Below, in pieces: positions 34,911 to 42,659 of a stretch of DNA of 64,000 nt. The stretch comes from Rhizobium jaguaris. GTDB taxonomy: Bacteria; Pseudomonadota; Alphaproteobacteria; Rhizobiales; Rhizobiaceae. Under the pieces are notes generated by a model, which made no database searches, was not told the DNA's origin, and saw nothing but the letters and a program-made list of their open reading frames with translations. Every line of letters starts with the position of its first letter. The first letter of the stretch is position 1. The DNA is taken from the NCBI RefSeq assembly GCF_003627755.1, contig NZ_CP032694.1, positions 3,401,501-3,465,500 of the forward strand. Reading direction: 5' to 3'. The position numbers were made by a program, and so were the translations under genes.

Positions 34911-35030
34911 CTAGCGGAGCTTGAAACCATTCCAATGCGAAGCTCTTGCCTTGGCAATGATAAGCTGCCCCTCGCGGACGACGGCGAACAAAGCAAAAAT
35001 TGCTGCGATTGTTATCAGATCCCAATGCAT
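34911..35030 (-). CDS. Small membrane protein (39 aa)
   Basis: ATG at 35030 with GAGG six bases upstream. Residues 3-18 are a hydrophobic helix (WDLITIAAIFALFAVV) followed by a positively charged tail (AKARASHWNGFKLR), giving an N-out/C-in or re-entrant topology. The frame is open further upstream, but that part has an unlikely Arg/Cys-rich composition. Confidence 0.45.
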   Translation of the reverse strand: MHWDLITIAAIFALFAVVREGQLIIAKARASHWNGFKLR

Positions 35031-35297
35031 TGCTGGCCTCGTAATTCTCGGTAAAAGCGGCCGAGCATCGGCAACCATCGCTGCGAGCCGTCTCACAGTT
35101 TCAAGGCGACATTGAGTTCGGGGAGCGGCACGATCGCGGCAATCTGCGAGCGGGATTAGGTAACACTCAACGCCACACCGCCTCGCTGCCCCAAGGCTGG
35201 CTGACAGGTATATGCCTCTCTTGGATAGCTTGCCTTTCCGCACCTATCATTGTTGACTTCCGCATTCAGTCATCGCGCCCGTGGCAGGGAGGGGAAG

Positions 35298-35528
35298 ATG
35301 GGTACATCGCTTGTGGAACGTTTAACCGGATGCGTCGGACAGATCGAGGAGTTCTCTCAGCGTATCTCTCGCATTCAGGCCGGAGAAATGCATCATCAGG
35401 CCCAATTCGGTGATGGCCCTTGGGAGGACATCACGGCAATCGTCCTTGCCCACTATGAGCGTTTGCTCGAGGACTACAAATATTTCGCCGAGGATTTGAG
35501 ACGTCGCATCGACAACGGTGAAAGCTGA
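35298..35528 (+). CDS. Small hypothetical protein (76 aa)
   Basis: ATG at 35298 preceded by a strong GGAGGGG; the in-frame TTG at 35250 has no support. Predicted all-helical and soluble: SLVERLTGCVGQIEEFSQRI then EDITAIVLAHYERLLEDYKYFAEDLRRRI. No known domain. Lies in the low-density accessory region. Confidence 0.65.
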   Translation: MGTSLVERLTGCVGQIEEFSQRISRIQAGEMHHQAQFGDGPWEDITAIVLAHYERLLEDYKYFAEDLRRRIDNGES

Positions 35529-35594
35529 GTTGGCTTGAGCCCGAGTTGGGACATGCCTCCGCCGTCCAGCAGGAGTTCTCCGCCCTTTTGGATG

Positions 35595-36002
35595 TCAACC
35601 CGCGCGGCTGCCTTGCGGGAGATGGTCGACGGCACCGTTAATTTGAACCCAACTGTGTTTCGACTGCTCAAAAATCGATTTGGCGGGAGGCGGGCATTTG
35701 GCATCGGCTAGCGCCCCAACTGCAACGCCGATCATTGACGGTAGATTGTCGGCCCTCCAATAGACCGATGAGCCGCAGTTCGGACAAAAATACGTGTGCA
35801 CCTTTCCCCCGCTAGCCGCATCGCGGGTGAACTCTTTCGCAGTTCCAGAAATGGCGACGGCTTCGACCGGATAAAAAGCGCCCGCGCCAAACGGCGCGCC
35901 GGTTCTCCGCTGGCACTCGATACAGTGACACGCGACAATCAATTTTGGCGGTTCCGGAAGCTCTATCGTAAGAGCGCCGCAACTGCATCGGGCGTGGGTC
36001 AT
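35595..36002 (-). CDS. GFA/CENP-V zinc-domain protein
   Basis: 135 residues, AAGGAG upstream of the ATG. The GFA fold is identified by its cysteine pattern: CSCGALTIEL (residues 6-8), ACHCIECQRRTGAPFGAG (26-31) and YFCPNCGSSVYWRAD (73-76), which bind two zinc ions. The family was named for glutathione-dependent formaldehyde activation, but most members have unknown substrates and probably act as glutathione-linked detoxification enzymes. Confidence 0.88.
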   Translation of the reverse strand: MTHARCSCGALTIELPEPPKLIVACHCIECQRRTGAPFGAGAFYPVEAVAISGTAKEFTRDAASGGKVHTYFCPNCGSSVYWRADNLPSMIGVAVGALADAKCPPPAKSIFEQSKHSWVQINGAVDHLPQGSRAG

Positions 36003-36039
36003 TGGAATACTCCTTCTTCTAAAGCGGGATCATAGAGCG

Positions 36040-36088
36040 GCGGCCGCCACTGCCTCACCGATGGCGGCCGCAATAGCTATCTTCGAAA
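36040..36088. repeat. Hairpin repeat, copy A
   Basis: GCGGCCGCCA (36040-36049) and TGGCGGCCGC (36062-36071) form a perfect 10-bp stem followed by AATAGCTATCTTCG. The same 49-bp block occurs at 36601-36649 at about 80 percent identity. Confidence 0.7.
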
Positions 36089-36201
36089 CCAATTCGATAA
36101 ACTGCACGACCGGCTAGCGAAGGCAAACGTCACGCAATCTGTCACGCGACATTCGATTGCTGCTCCTGTAGTCAGTCCTCAGGTTCGATTTGAGGAGCAG
36201 G

Positions 36202-36288
36202 ATGATGTCGACTTCGGTTCTGATTGCTTTGACGATGTCTTCGGCCTTGGTCACGCTAGCCCTTATGGCGACACAGCTTCTTCATTGA
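36202..36288 (+). CDS. Tiny membrane protein, paralogue of the one at 39327 (28 aa)
   Basis: ATG at 36202 after GAGGAGCAG. One hydrophobic helix starting MMSTSVLIALT and ending ATQLLH. A paralogue of the same length is encoded at 39327-39413 on the other strand; 14 of 28 residues are identical and most other positions are conservative (V/I, L/M, L/F), while 15 bases upstream (TTCGATTTGAGGAGC) are identical. Conservation at the protein level argues that both are genuine genes. Function unknown. Confidence 0.6.
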   Translation: MMSTSVLIALTMSSALVTLALMATQLLH

Positions 36289-36600
36289 CTTCGTAGACTT
36301 GGCGACACCTAGACACCGGTAACCTATGGGCGAAATATCACACGTAGACTTTCGCGAAGCGTCCGATATGGCCAACTGAGCGGAATTTCGCAGGGACATC
36401 GAAGTTGTAGATGACGAGAGTCCCACACGCCCGACCAAGGTTGCTCCGGGACTCCCGGCCGTCGCGTGGGTCCCCCGCTTCAGCACGTCCAATAGATCGC
36501 CCATTTCGGGGTTAAACCAGAGCAAACATCCTCGCGTCAGAAACGCGAGATTAATATCCACTGAAGCGTGTGCCGTTTCGGATCGCGGCTGCGCGACATG
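36289..36600. other. Gene-poor stretch
   Basis: No convincing gene. A plus-strand frame from an ATG near 36326 reads 17 residues to a TGA and then remains open with protein-like composition, so a decayed gene is possible, but I cannot name it. Confidence 0.4.
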
Positions 36601-36649
36601 GCGGCCATTACCGCCTTACCGATGACGGCCGCAAGAGCTATCTTCGCAA
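36601..36649. repeat. Hairpin repeat, copy B
   Basis: GCGGCCATTA...GACGGCCGC followed by AAGAGCTATCTTCG; aligned without gaps to 36040-36088 (about 40 of 49 identical). Lies directly before the gene at 36678. Confidence 0.7.
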
Positions 36650-36677
36650 ATGATTGCAATGCCGAATGGAGGATACC

Positions 36678-36893
36678 ATGGATTTGCATGAACGCCGTAA
36701 GAGCTACGAGCAGAAGATTGCCGAGCATCAAGAACATCTTCGGTCGATGGAAGAGAAGGACATCCGCCATTTTCGCCAGGAGGGAAATGGGCCTCTCGCA
36801 GAGGTAACCGAGGAGATCAAGGCGGAATACCGCCGACACATCGAAACCTATGCCGCCCTGATTGCACAGATTGATGCGATTTTGGGCGTTTAA
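36678..36893 (+). CDS. Small coiled-coil hypothetical protein (71 aa)
   Basis: ATG at 36678 with GGAGG eight bases upstream. Highly charged and helical throughout (DLHERRKSYEQKIAEHQEHL, later EEIKAEYRRHIETYAALIAQ), consistent with a coiled coil. No domain recognised. One hairpin repeat precedes it. Confidence 0.65.
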   Translation: MDLHERRKSYEQKIAEHQEHLRSMEEKDIRHFRQEGNGPLAEVTEEIKAEYRRHIETYAALIAQIDAILGV

Positions 36894-37003
36894 AAACGGT
36901 GATCGTGCGAGGCTATTGAACGAAGTGATTTACCCGTCGCTTCTAAGTTGGTGAATGGGAAAGGCCCAGGGCGGGCCTTCCCCGCGAGCGTACGATAGCG
37001 ACC

Positions 37004-37819
37004 TTAGCGCGTGAGGCCGGCGGCCGCGAGTTCCGCGCGAGCGTCGTCCAACAGCGGCCTGAATTTGGCGTTCTGCATCAGCAGCATTCCGATGGTCGTG
37101 CCGAGTACCGCGCTCGCCCTGATATCGCTGCGCGAATGAACGCCACAGATCATCCGGCTTTCAGCGAAGTCCTCGGCGCGAGCCATGACGAGCTGGCCCT
37201 TGTTCGGCATCAGGTGGGCAAGGATGACGCCCTGAGCATAGGATAGAGTGCCGTGACCACTGGGATAGGCACGAACCTTCGAACCGCCCTTGCCTGCCGC
37301 CTCGCAGACCTGGATATCGTCGTTGAAGGTCCAAGGCCGGCGCCGCCCGAAATAGACTTTGACCACGTCGGCGGCAGCATCGCGCTCATGCAGCACGGCG
37401 TCCAGCATCGCCGCGGTCGCGGGAAGCTTGGTGAGGTCGAAGCCGATCGGCCCCAGGGTCGTAATCCAGAGCTCGGAGCTTTCGTGCCGGTCATCCCATA
37501 CGGCTTGGTCGCGACGCGCCTGCGAGGCGGCCTGCTGCATGTGAAGCACCTCCGCCACTTCCGCCTTCTGCTGGTCAGAGCCATCGGCAGGAGGAGGCGC
37601 CAGAAGGGTCGCCGGATCGAGGTCATCAGGAGAGAGATATTTTAGAATGTGCGCCGGGTTTTGCGGAAGCGGGGCCGGAGCCGGAGGCTCGGCTGCCGCA
37701 ATCGCTGCCGCACCGGGATCCGCAGCTGCCGCCGCCGGCACTGCATTCTGGGCAAAAGAAGGCACGGCGAAGCCTACTACCACCGCCGTCGCAATCGCGA
37801 GGCAAGCGTATCTGGTCAT
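37004..37819 (-). CDS. Periplasmic class A acid phosphatase (PAP2 superfamily)
   Basis: 271 residues from the ATG at 37819 (AGGAG upstream). Signal peptide ACLAIATAVVVGFAVPSFAQ, then an Ala/Pro-rich linker. The PAP2 catalytic signature is complete: KVYFGRRRP (KX6RP), AYPSGHGTLSYAQG (PSGH) and SRMICGVHSRSD (SRX5HX3D), with the nucleophile His in the last block. Non-specific phosphomonoesterase acting in the periplasm to release phosphate. Monocistronic. Confidence 0.92.
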   Translation of the reverse strand: MTRYACLAIATAVVVGFAVPSFAQNAVPAAAAADPGAAAIAAAEPPAPAPLPQNPAHILKYLSPDDLDPATLLAPPPADGSDQQKAEVAEVLHMQQAASQARRDQAVWDDRHESSELWITTLGPIGFDLTKLPATAAMLDAVLHERDAAADVVKVYFGRRRPWTFNDDIQVCEAAGKGGSKVRAYPSGHGTLSYAQGVILAHLMPNKGQLVMARAEDFAESRMICGVHSRSDIRASAVLGTTIGMLLMQNAKFRPLLDDARAELAAAGLTR

Positions 37820-38270
37820 GACGATTTCTCCTGCGGGGGCCAATCGCCTGAGCGATTGTGGTTTTGTTGCGAGCTGATGCATTGCCGTCATGCGAGAACT
37901 GATCGTGTCAATTGAAGGACCCGACAACTCGTAGCAAATGCAACATCCGTTGCTTACGCAGCGTTCATTACAGCGTCGTGACGACCTGGGGGGCAGACAT
38001 GTCGTCAGCCGGCTTCACCGAAACAGCCATCGAGTCCCGCCGTCATTGCGCGGCGCCTTCGCACCGGCCCTTAATATCGATTCCCCTCGCCTTGCCCTGT
38101 CCTTTGATGAGATTTTTCATGGTCTTTCGACAGAAAGCGCCCTGGTAGAACGAACCTCCAGCCGCGCCGCATCGTTCAACTTTCATTTTCACAGCCGTAA
38201 AAGATTGTTTGAGCAGCTATGGACTTGGCCCGTTATCTCTCCGACAAGGCGCTGCTAAAGGAAAAATGAC
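37820..38270. other. Gene-poor stretch upstream of the acid phosphatase gene
   Basis: About 450 bases. Several short plus-strand frames occur but none has a ribosome site and plausible composition together. It should hold the phosphatase promoter. Confidence 0.4.
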
Positions 38271-38414
38271 ATGCGTGATTCTACGAGAGATCGAAAAGCT
38301 GAAGAAGCTCCATCCCGGGAGGACAAGCGTCCCGTTGAGGCCGAACTCTATGACCCGTGGGAAGAAGAGTTTCGCAAATCCTACCGAAAGGATGATATGG
38401 CGTTCGAGTTCTGA
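38271..38414 (+). CDS. Small acidic/basic hypothetical protein (47 aa)
   Basis: ATG at 38271, AAAGGA seven bases upstream. Very polar: RDSTRDRKAEEAPSREDKRP, then LYDPWEEEFRKSYRKDD. Looks like a disordered or helical small protein. The 3' end overlaps the integrase relic on the opposite strand by about 20 bases. Confidence 0.4.
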   Translation: MRDSTRDRKAEEAPSREDKRPVEAELYDPWEEEFRKSYRKDDMAFEF

Positions 38415-38606
38415 TCGACGCCAACAGCGTTCAAGCCCGGCGGTCTCCCCCGACTTGATCCAGAACTGCCCGGCCTTCTCGACTGTGACGCTGGCCGAAT
38501 CGGCAATGTGAACGCCGTCGCAAACTTCAACCGTTGCCGTCGCCGCGAAAGCATCGGCCTGCTTTTTCAACTTGAACGTCTTCAGCCGGCGTGTGCCCTA
38601 ATGGTC
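38395..38606 (-). pseudogene. Tyrosine-recombinase (phage-type integrase) N-terminal relic
   Basis: Reading leftward, the frame gives TDH, a TAG stop, then GTRRLKTFKLKKQADAFAAT and TVEKAGQFWIKSGETAGLER, and later RSELERHIILSVG. This is the SAM-like (core-binding) N-terminal region of rhizobial phage-type integrases (R-x-x-F-x-x-K-x-x-A-x-x-F, then VAEAGxxWI). The TAG replaces an expected CAG, there is no catalytic domain, and the flanks do not continue the homology. A dead fragment of a mobile-element integrase. Confidence 0.6.
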
Positions 38607-38692
38607 GGTAGGCAACGTCCTGGACGGCTATCTTGCTGCCGTTGCCGTTGGAGAGATCGCACCGGATGCAAATATGAACTCAGGAAAACGGG

Positions 38693-39184
38693 CTAAAGCC
38701 ACCGCCCCAGATTTGCGACCGGGGAAATTATGACCATCGGCTTTTTTCGCAACTCAATAGCGGAGGCGGTCCGTCCGTTCAGCCATCGACGAACGCTGTC
38801 TTCAGGCCGATCGCCCGGCATCACTTGAACCGATCTTCCGAGAATATCCATTCTTCGACCGTTAAATCCATGGTCGTCCGGATCCCGGCCGAACTTAGAT
38901 GGCCCATAATCCGCTGTCCAGCGTGCGCGCGCCGGGAAGGGCTTTTCGGGTCCTGCTGCAAAGAAGGCCCAGACGTCAATGTCCTTCAGCCCATTCTTGC
39001 CATTCTCGTAGTGGAGTGCTCCTCCCTGAGCCAGGGCTAACAGGAGCAAACGATCCTTATAGAGCGACGCGACCGGAGCGTGTTCAAAAACCTGCAGAAG
39101 CCGTTTCCACGCAACGTCACCAAACCGAGGCAAATCGTCGTTCGTAATCGGTTCGAAAGAACGCGTTGCGACCAAGTTGCTCAT
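38693..39184 (-). CDS. Conserved-type hypothetical protein (163 aa)
   Basis: Start has AGGAG five bases upstream. Segments HYENGKNGLKDIDVWAFFAA and ARARWTADYGPSKFGRDPDD, then FNGRRMDILGRSVQV suggest a compact alpha/beta domain with conserved aspartates (KDIDVW, RRMDIL); a nucleotidyltransferase-like fold is possible but not established. Convergent with small accessory genes. Function unknown. Confidence 0.7.
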   Translation of the reverse strand: MSNLVATRSFEPITNDDLPRFGDVAWKRLLQVFEHAPVASLYKDRLLLLALAQGGALHYENGKNGLKDIDVWAFFAAGPEKPFPARARWTADYGPSKFGRDPDDHGFNGRRMDILGRSVQVMPGDRPEDSVRRWLNGRTASAIELRKKPMVIISPVANLGRWL

Positions 39185-39326
39185 GGTTACTCCTACCGAG
39201 AATATCGTTGTAGGTTACGACGCCTAAACTGGTAACTTTCGCCTTCCGCCGACCACTCCCAAGGTTTGCCCCGCAATAGTCCTTGCGGAGCGCAAAACTA
39301 TTCCCAAATGCTCGGCGGCTCAGAAG

Positions 39327-39413
39327 TCAATGAAAAAACTGTAGCGCCACAAGCGCTATCGTGGTGATCTCCGCGCATACCGTCATGGCAGTCAAGATCG
39401 AAGTCGACATCAT
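39327..39413 (-). CDS. Tiny membrane protein, paralogue of the one at 36202 (28 aa)
   Basis: ATG at 39413 after GAGGAGCGAG. Starts MMSTSILTAMT and ends ALQFFH; 14 of 28 residues match the product of 36202-36288, with the remaining changes largely conservative, and the upstream TTCGATTTGAGGAGC is identical. A single membrane helix of unknown role. Located about 3 kb from its paralogue in inverted orientation. Confidence 0.6.
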   Translation of the reverse strand: MMSTSILTAMTVCAEITTIALVALQFFH

Positions 39414-39649
39414 CTCGCTCCTCAAATCGAATTTTCTGAAGTGGTTACAGAAGCGAGCGAGGGGTGTCGCGCGACAGATCGCGTGACTTGCTGCCTCAAA
39501 AAAGCCCCCGCCTACTTACGTTTCAGCGGGGGGAGGAAATGCCATATATATTAGAAGATGCGAATTAATGAGCAAATGCCAAAGTGGATTCAAAATCCCC
39601 TATTCGATCAGCTTTGGTAACTTTTTGTTTCCGCAAGGCCCGAAGACTT

Positions 39650-39967
39650 ATGGCAACTATAACAGCGCAGGAGCGTCACGCCGCCATAACGTGGAATACC
39701 CAAAGTCACTTTGACACGAGTTGTGCTCGCCCCTTGCGAGCATGTGCCGCGATCACCACCTTCGATACCCAATTGAATCTTGCGGCAAGTCTTGGTGGAG
39801 TAACGGCGACATTGGGGGAATGGCCCGGAGAGCAAAACGGGAAGTCGCTCGTCGCAGCAAAACAGGCACTGATTGATGCTCACGAAAGCAAGAGCTCAAC
39901 CGAAGAAGAGCGCCGCGCGTTTCTAGCGGCGGCGGAAGAAGCTCAGATACTTTTCTTCAGGGCATAA
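39650..39967 (+). CDS. DUF982 family protein (copy 3)
   Basis: 105 residues if started at the ATG 39650; an in-frame ATG at 39584 is also possible and neither has a good ribosome site. The C-terminal DUF982 part is clear (LGEWPGEQNGKSLVAAKQAL, then RRAFLAAAEEAQILFFRA). The N-terminal half does not show the usual strand pattern and may be frame-shifted or replaced. From about 39830 through 40012 the DNA, including 45 bases past the stop, closely matches 44490-44685 (copy 4), showing a segmental duplication. Confidence 0.6.
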   Translation: MATITAQERHAAITWNTQSHFDTSCARPLRACAAITTFDTQLNLAASLGGVTATLGEWPGEQNGKSLVAAKQALIDAHESKSSTEEERRAFLAAAEEAQILFFRA

Positions 39968-40160
39968 AGTGAGACGCGGCGGGGAACCGTGGAACGCGAA
40001 GCGTGTTTCCGAACGGCTAACATCCATAAGCGACCGCACCGATGTGGATCAGATCGTGGAAAACTTCAGGCTGTGATGTTTCGCCCCAAGCTAATACATC
40101 TGCACTTCAGGCGAACGGCCGAGAACGATCGGTGCTGGCTGTACAAAAGGAAATATTCCG

Positions 40161-40319
40161 ATGATGGGCACGAAGGGCGCAAGCAGCGGTGATGAGCACA
40201 ACGCCTTCTCCCGTCGCAGCCGGCGAATGCTTGCCTGGGGCCGCGGCGAACTCAAAAAGATCAAACGGGGATTTTGGAAGCGGCAACGCAAGGCGGCCAA
40301 AGCAGATCGCGGGATGTGA
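40161..40319 (+). CDS. Small basic protein (52 aa)
   Basis: ATG at 40161 (a second at 40164), AAGGAAA upstream. Strongly basic C-terminal half: SRRSRRMLAWGRGELKKIKR followed by GFWKRQRKAAKADRG. Could bind nucleic acid or membrane; no domain known. Composition is unlike a random frame. Confidence 0.5.
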   Translation: MMGTKGASSGDEHNAFSRRSRRMLAWGRGELKKIKRGFWKRQRKAAKADRGM

Positions 40320-40321
40320 TC

Positions 40322-40570
40322 TTAGTCCGTGGAGCAGTCGTAAGCAGGAGCCGTCCTCACAAGCAGCCGATACTCATCCATCCGTAGATTGATCGTCGCC
40401 TCATACGCACGCATCGCCGCAGAATCATTTCTGATATAGGCACCCGCCGGGAAACAGCGCTCGAACCACTCCTGTGTCGGCTCTTCGGGCATCAGGCGCC
40501 ATCCTTTGGGCACCGCGATAGCGGCTGCTTTTTTCGGCTCCGCTTCAGCCAGCGTGTGATGATCGTTCAT
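40322..40570 (-). CDS. Hypothetical protein (82 aa)
   Basis: ATG at 40570 with GGGGAGGA about eight bases upstream; the frame to 40612 is less supported. Soluble, with KGWRLMPEEPTQEWFERCFP and MRAYEATINLRMDEYRLLVR. No domain identified. Convergent with the 52-residue gene, stops only two bases apart. Confidence 0.6.
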   Translation of the reverse strand: MNDHHTLAEAEPKKAAAIAVPKGWRLMPEEPTQEWFERCFPAGAYIRNDSAAMRAYEATINLRMDEYRLLVRTAPAYDCSTD

Positions 40571-40817
40571 CAATTTATCCTCCCCTGAGATTCCCCTCTG
40601 AAGGGATGTCACAACTCCATGAAGCGAGGCTGAATATTCCTATCGCTTGGTTGTCGTGCGATCGCTTTGAGGCTCGACAGCGGTTATGAATTTGAACCCT
40701 TCACGGGGCGTATCCCGCAATTGCGCGGCTGACTCTAAGCCAGCGCAGGGAACAATCCACTCCGCCCAAGGTTCGGTTTCGTCCACGGCGTAATGCCGTT
40801 CCGAAGGGAGAACCCGG

Positions 40818-41108
40818 ATGAAAACGCGCGAGTATGCCGCTTTGCTCGAAGACGCTGCCAATCGCATCGCAGATATGTCGCGAGCAGAATTTCAGATCAC
40901 ATTGCGGCGGACTGCGTTGATGCTCAGAAATTCCGCTGCAGTCATCCTCGATGGCGATGCAGAAGACGCGGTTGCCAGTATCGCCGATGAACTCGGTATG
41001 ACGCGAAACGACATGATCCGCTATATCGTCAATGAATGGCTTGAGAAGAATGCCTACCTACCCGTGCGAGAGCGGGATGAGGACGGCGAGGCGGAGGGCA
41101 TTGCTTAA
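40818..41108 (+). CDS. Hypothetical protein with ribbon-helix-helix-like C-terminus (96 aa)
   Basis: GGGAG before the ATG. Helical N-terminus (REYAALLEDAANRIADMSRA) and a C-terminal segment SIADELGMTRNDMIRYIVNE that resembles the helix-turn-helix part of ribbon-helix-helix regulators. It might be a small DNA-binding or antitoxin-like protein, but no toxin partner is adjacent. Moderate support only for the gene, low for the function. Confidence 0.65.
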   Translation: MKTREYAALLEDAANRIADMSRAEFQITLRRTALMLRNSAAVILDGDAEDAVASIADELGMTRNDMIRYIVNEWLEKNAYLPVRERDEDGEAEGIA

Positions 41109-41117
41109 AGCCTAAAA

Positions 41118-41146
41118 AAGCCCCTAGCCAGTCGGGGATAGGGGCT
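41118..41146 (-). terminator. Leftward terminator-like hairpin
   Basis: AGCCCCTA and TAGGGGCT form an 8-bp stem; read leftward it is followed by TTTTTT. It would stop transcription arriving from the right, and may also close the rightward gene at 40818. Confidence 0.6.
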
Positions 41147-41300
41147 GAGTTATCATGAAGTGCTCATTTCACTCGCCGGAGGGAAATCCGACCTAGTTGA
41201 ATTAGAACACGATAATGTTGCCAATGATATACGCCCTTCGAGGAAGCGCTCTTCGGCAATTTTCCTGTATGATTCACCGTATTGAAGATCGGCCGTAAGC

Positions 41301-41554
41301 CTAGACCCCCTTCCGCATTCCCGAAGGGGTATTAATATTTTTCTGTTCCAGGTGAGAGGCAATCATATCGCGATTGGCATGGTGTATCAGCAGCGTCTCG
41401 TAGAAGAGTGCCAGGATTTTTCCGCCAATTCCGTGTCCAAGTGCCGCATGAGAAGTGTGGTAACTTTTTGCTCCTGCTGTGCAACCTGTTCCTCGGTTTC
41501 TGCGACATGATGATCTATCATATCGAGGTCGGCTTGAGTGAACGCCACTTGCAT
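41301..41554 (-). pseudogene. Frameshifted small rhizobial gene
   Basis: From the ATG at 41554 the frame reads QVAFTQADLDMIDHHVAETE then QVAQQEQKVTTLLMRHLDTE and LAEK, after which a run of only five A shifts it into nonsense. Adding one A restores ILALFYETLLIHHANRDMIA and a plausible 84-residue helical protein ending near 41301. The two halves match the usual plan of a small rhizobial coiled-coil protein (HVAE...QE...TELAEKLL...HR). Either a pseudogene, a sequencing slip in the A run, or, less likely, programmed frameshifting. Confidence 0.55.
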
Positions 41555-41706
41555 TCCCTTCCCCCCTTAAGCTCGGTGTCGCTGGGAGGTGGGACCCGTG
41601 ATGGAAGCACTCTCCGTGTGCTCCGCTGGAACCTTGTGTAACGATCATGGTTCGGTATCGGGAGGATACGAAGATGACGCCACAAACTTGGACTCTAGCA
41701 GTGACG

Positions 41707-41714
41707 ATCGAAAC
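41707..41714 (+). repeat. Target-site duplication, left
   Basis: ATCGAAAC directly before the left inverted repeat; identical to 44410-44417. Eight bases is the standard duplication length of IS66-family elements. Confidence 0.9.
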
Positions 41715-41803
41715 GTAAGCGCCGTCTCCGCCCCATTGGATTGGCTGTATTTTGAGGCTTGCTGCGTGTGCGAGAAGGTTTCCAGGACTATCTGGAGATT
41801 GGC

Positions 41804-42247
41804 ATGGCAGATGATGGATTTGTTGGCCGCTACGAAATTGTCGAGCCGCGCCGCGGAAACCGGCGCTGGCCGGATGATGTGAAGGCGCGGATCGTGGCGG
41901 AAAGCCTTGAGCCTGGTGTTCGTGTTGTTGATGTCGCGCGCCGTCATGACGTTGTGCCGCACCAGCTTTCCTTGTGGCGCCGGCAAGTGCGCGAGGGCAT
42001 TCTGGCCCTGCCTTTTGAGGCTATGTCGGGCCTGTCGGAGAGCGGCGATGCCGCGCCTGCATTTGTGCCTTTGGCGGTTGCGGCAGAGCCGAGCGAGGCG
42101 GTGAATGTTTTGGCGCCGCCGCTGCCGGAGGCGGGTTGGCCGGTCTTGACGTTGGAGATCGGCCCGGATGTTGTGATGCGGGTTCCCGGCGATGTGCCGG
42201 TTGAACGTGTGGCGGCTCTGGTACGAGCCATGCGAGGGACGGCATGA
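41804..42247 (+). CDS. tnpA: IS66 accessory protein TnpA
   Basis: 147 residues from the ATG at 41804 (GGAGA upstream); an in-frame TTG at 41759 is less likely. N-terminal helix-turn-helix of the IS3/IS66 OrfA type (RWPDDVKARIVAESLEPGVR, then DVARRHDVVPHQLSLWRRQV). Probably binds the element ends. Its stop overlaps the tnpB ATG (ATGA), a normal IS66 arrangement for coupled translation. Confidence 0.9.
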   Translation: MADDGFVGRYEIVEPRRGNRRWPDDVKARIVAESLEPGVRVVDVARRHDVVPHQLSLWRRQVREGILALPFEAMSGLSESGDAAPAFVPLAVAAEPSEAVNVLAPPLPEAGWPVLTLEIGPDVVMRVPGDVPVERVAALVRAMRGTA

Positions 42248-42597
42248 TCGTCGCGGGCCAACGACTGCCGATCCTGATTGCAACGCGTCCGGTGGACTTC
42301 CGCTGTGGGCATCAGGCGCTGGCCTTGATGGTGCAGACCGAGTTGAAGCTCGACCCGCATTCCGGGGTGACGGTGATCTTCCGGTCGAAGCGCGGGGATC
42401 GCCTGAAGATCCTGGTGTGGGATGGCACCGGAATGGTGCTAACCTACAAAATTCTTGAACATGGAAACTTTGCCTGGCCCAAGGTTCAGGATGGGACGAT
42501 GCGTCTTTCCAGGGGTCAATATGAGGCTTTGTTCGAAGGTCTTGACTGGCGACGGGTCATGGCACAGCGGGTGACCGCGCCGTCGGCGGCAGGGTAA
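42244..42597 (+). CDS. tnpB: IS66 accessory protein TnpB
   Basis: 117 residues, IS66 Orf2 family. Recognised by LPILIATRPVDFRCGHQALA near the start, VIFRSKRGDRLKILVWDGTG in the middle and the C-terminal LSRGQYEALFEGLDWRRV. Required for IS66 transposition in characterised relatives; biochemical role unclear. Confidence 0.93.
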   Translation: MIVAGQRLPILIATRPVDFRCGHQALALMVQTELKLDPHSGVTVIFRSKRGDRLKILVWDGTGMVLTYKILEHGNFAWPKVQDGTMRLSRGQYEALFEGLDWRRVMAQRVTAPSAAG

Positions 42598-42659
42598 ATA
42601 TCCGGCCGTCTTTGCATTGTTTTATTTGGCTTTTTTGTGCTGCCTTGCTATAAGGCCGC

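Noticed and set aside
37938..38258. Rightward 106-codon frame
   Set aside because: Arg/Ser/His-rich composition typical of a chance frame, and no ribosome site.
40640..40786. Leftward 48-codon frame from a GTG (DETEPWAEWIVPCAGLES)
   Set aside because: Composition is protein-like, but there is no ribosome site and it faces the well-supported gene at 40818; left unannotated.
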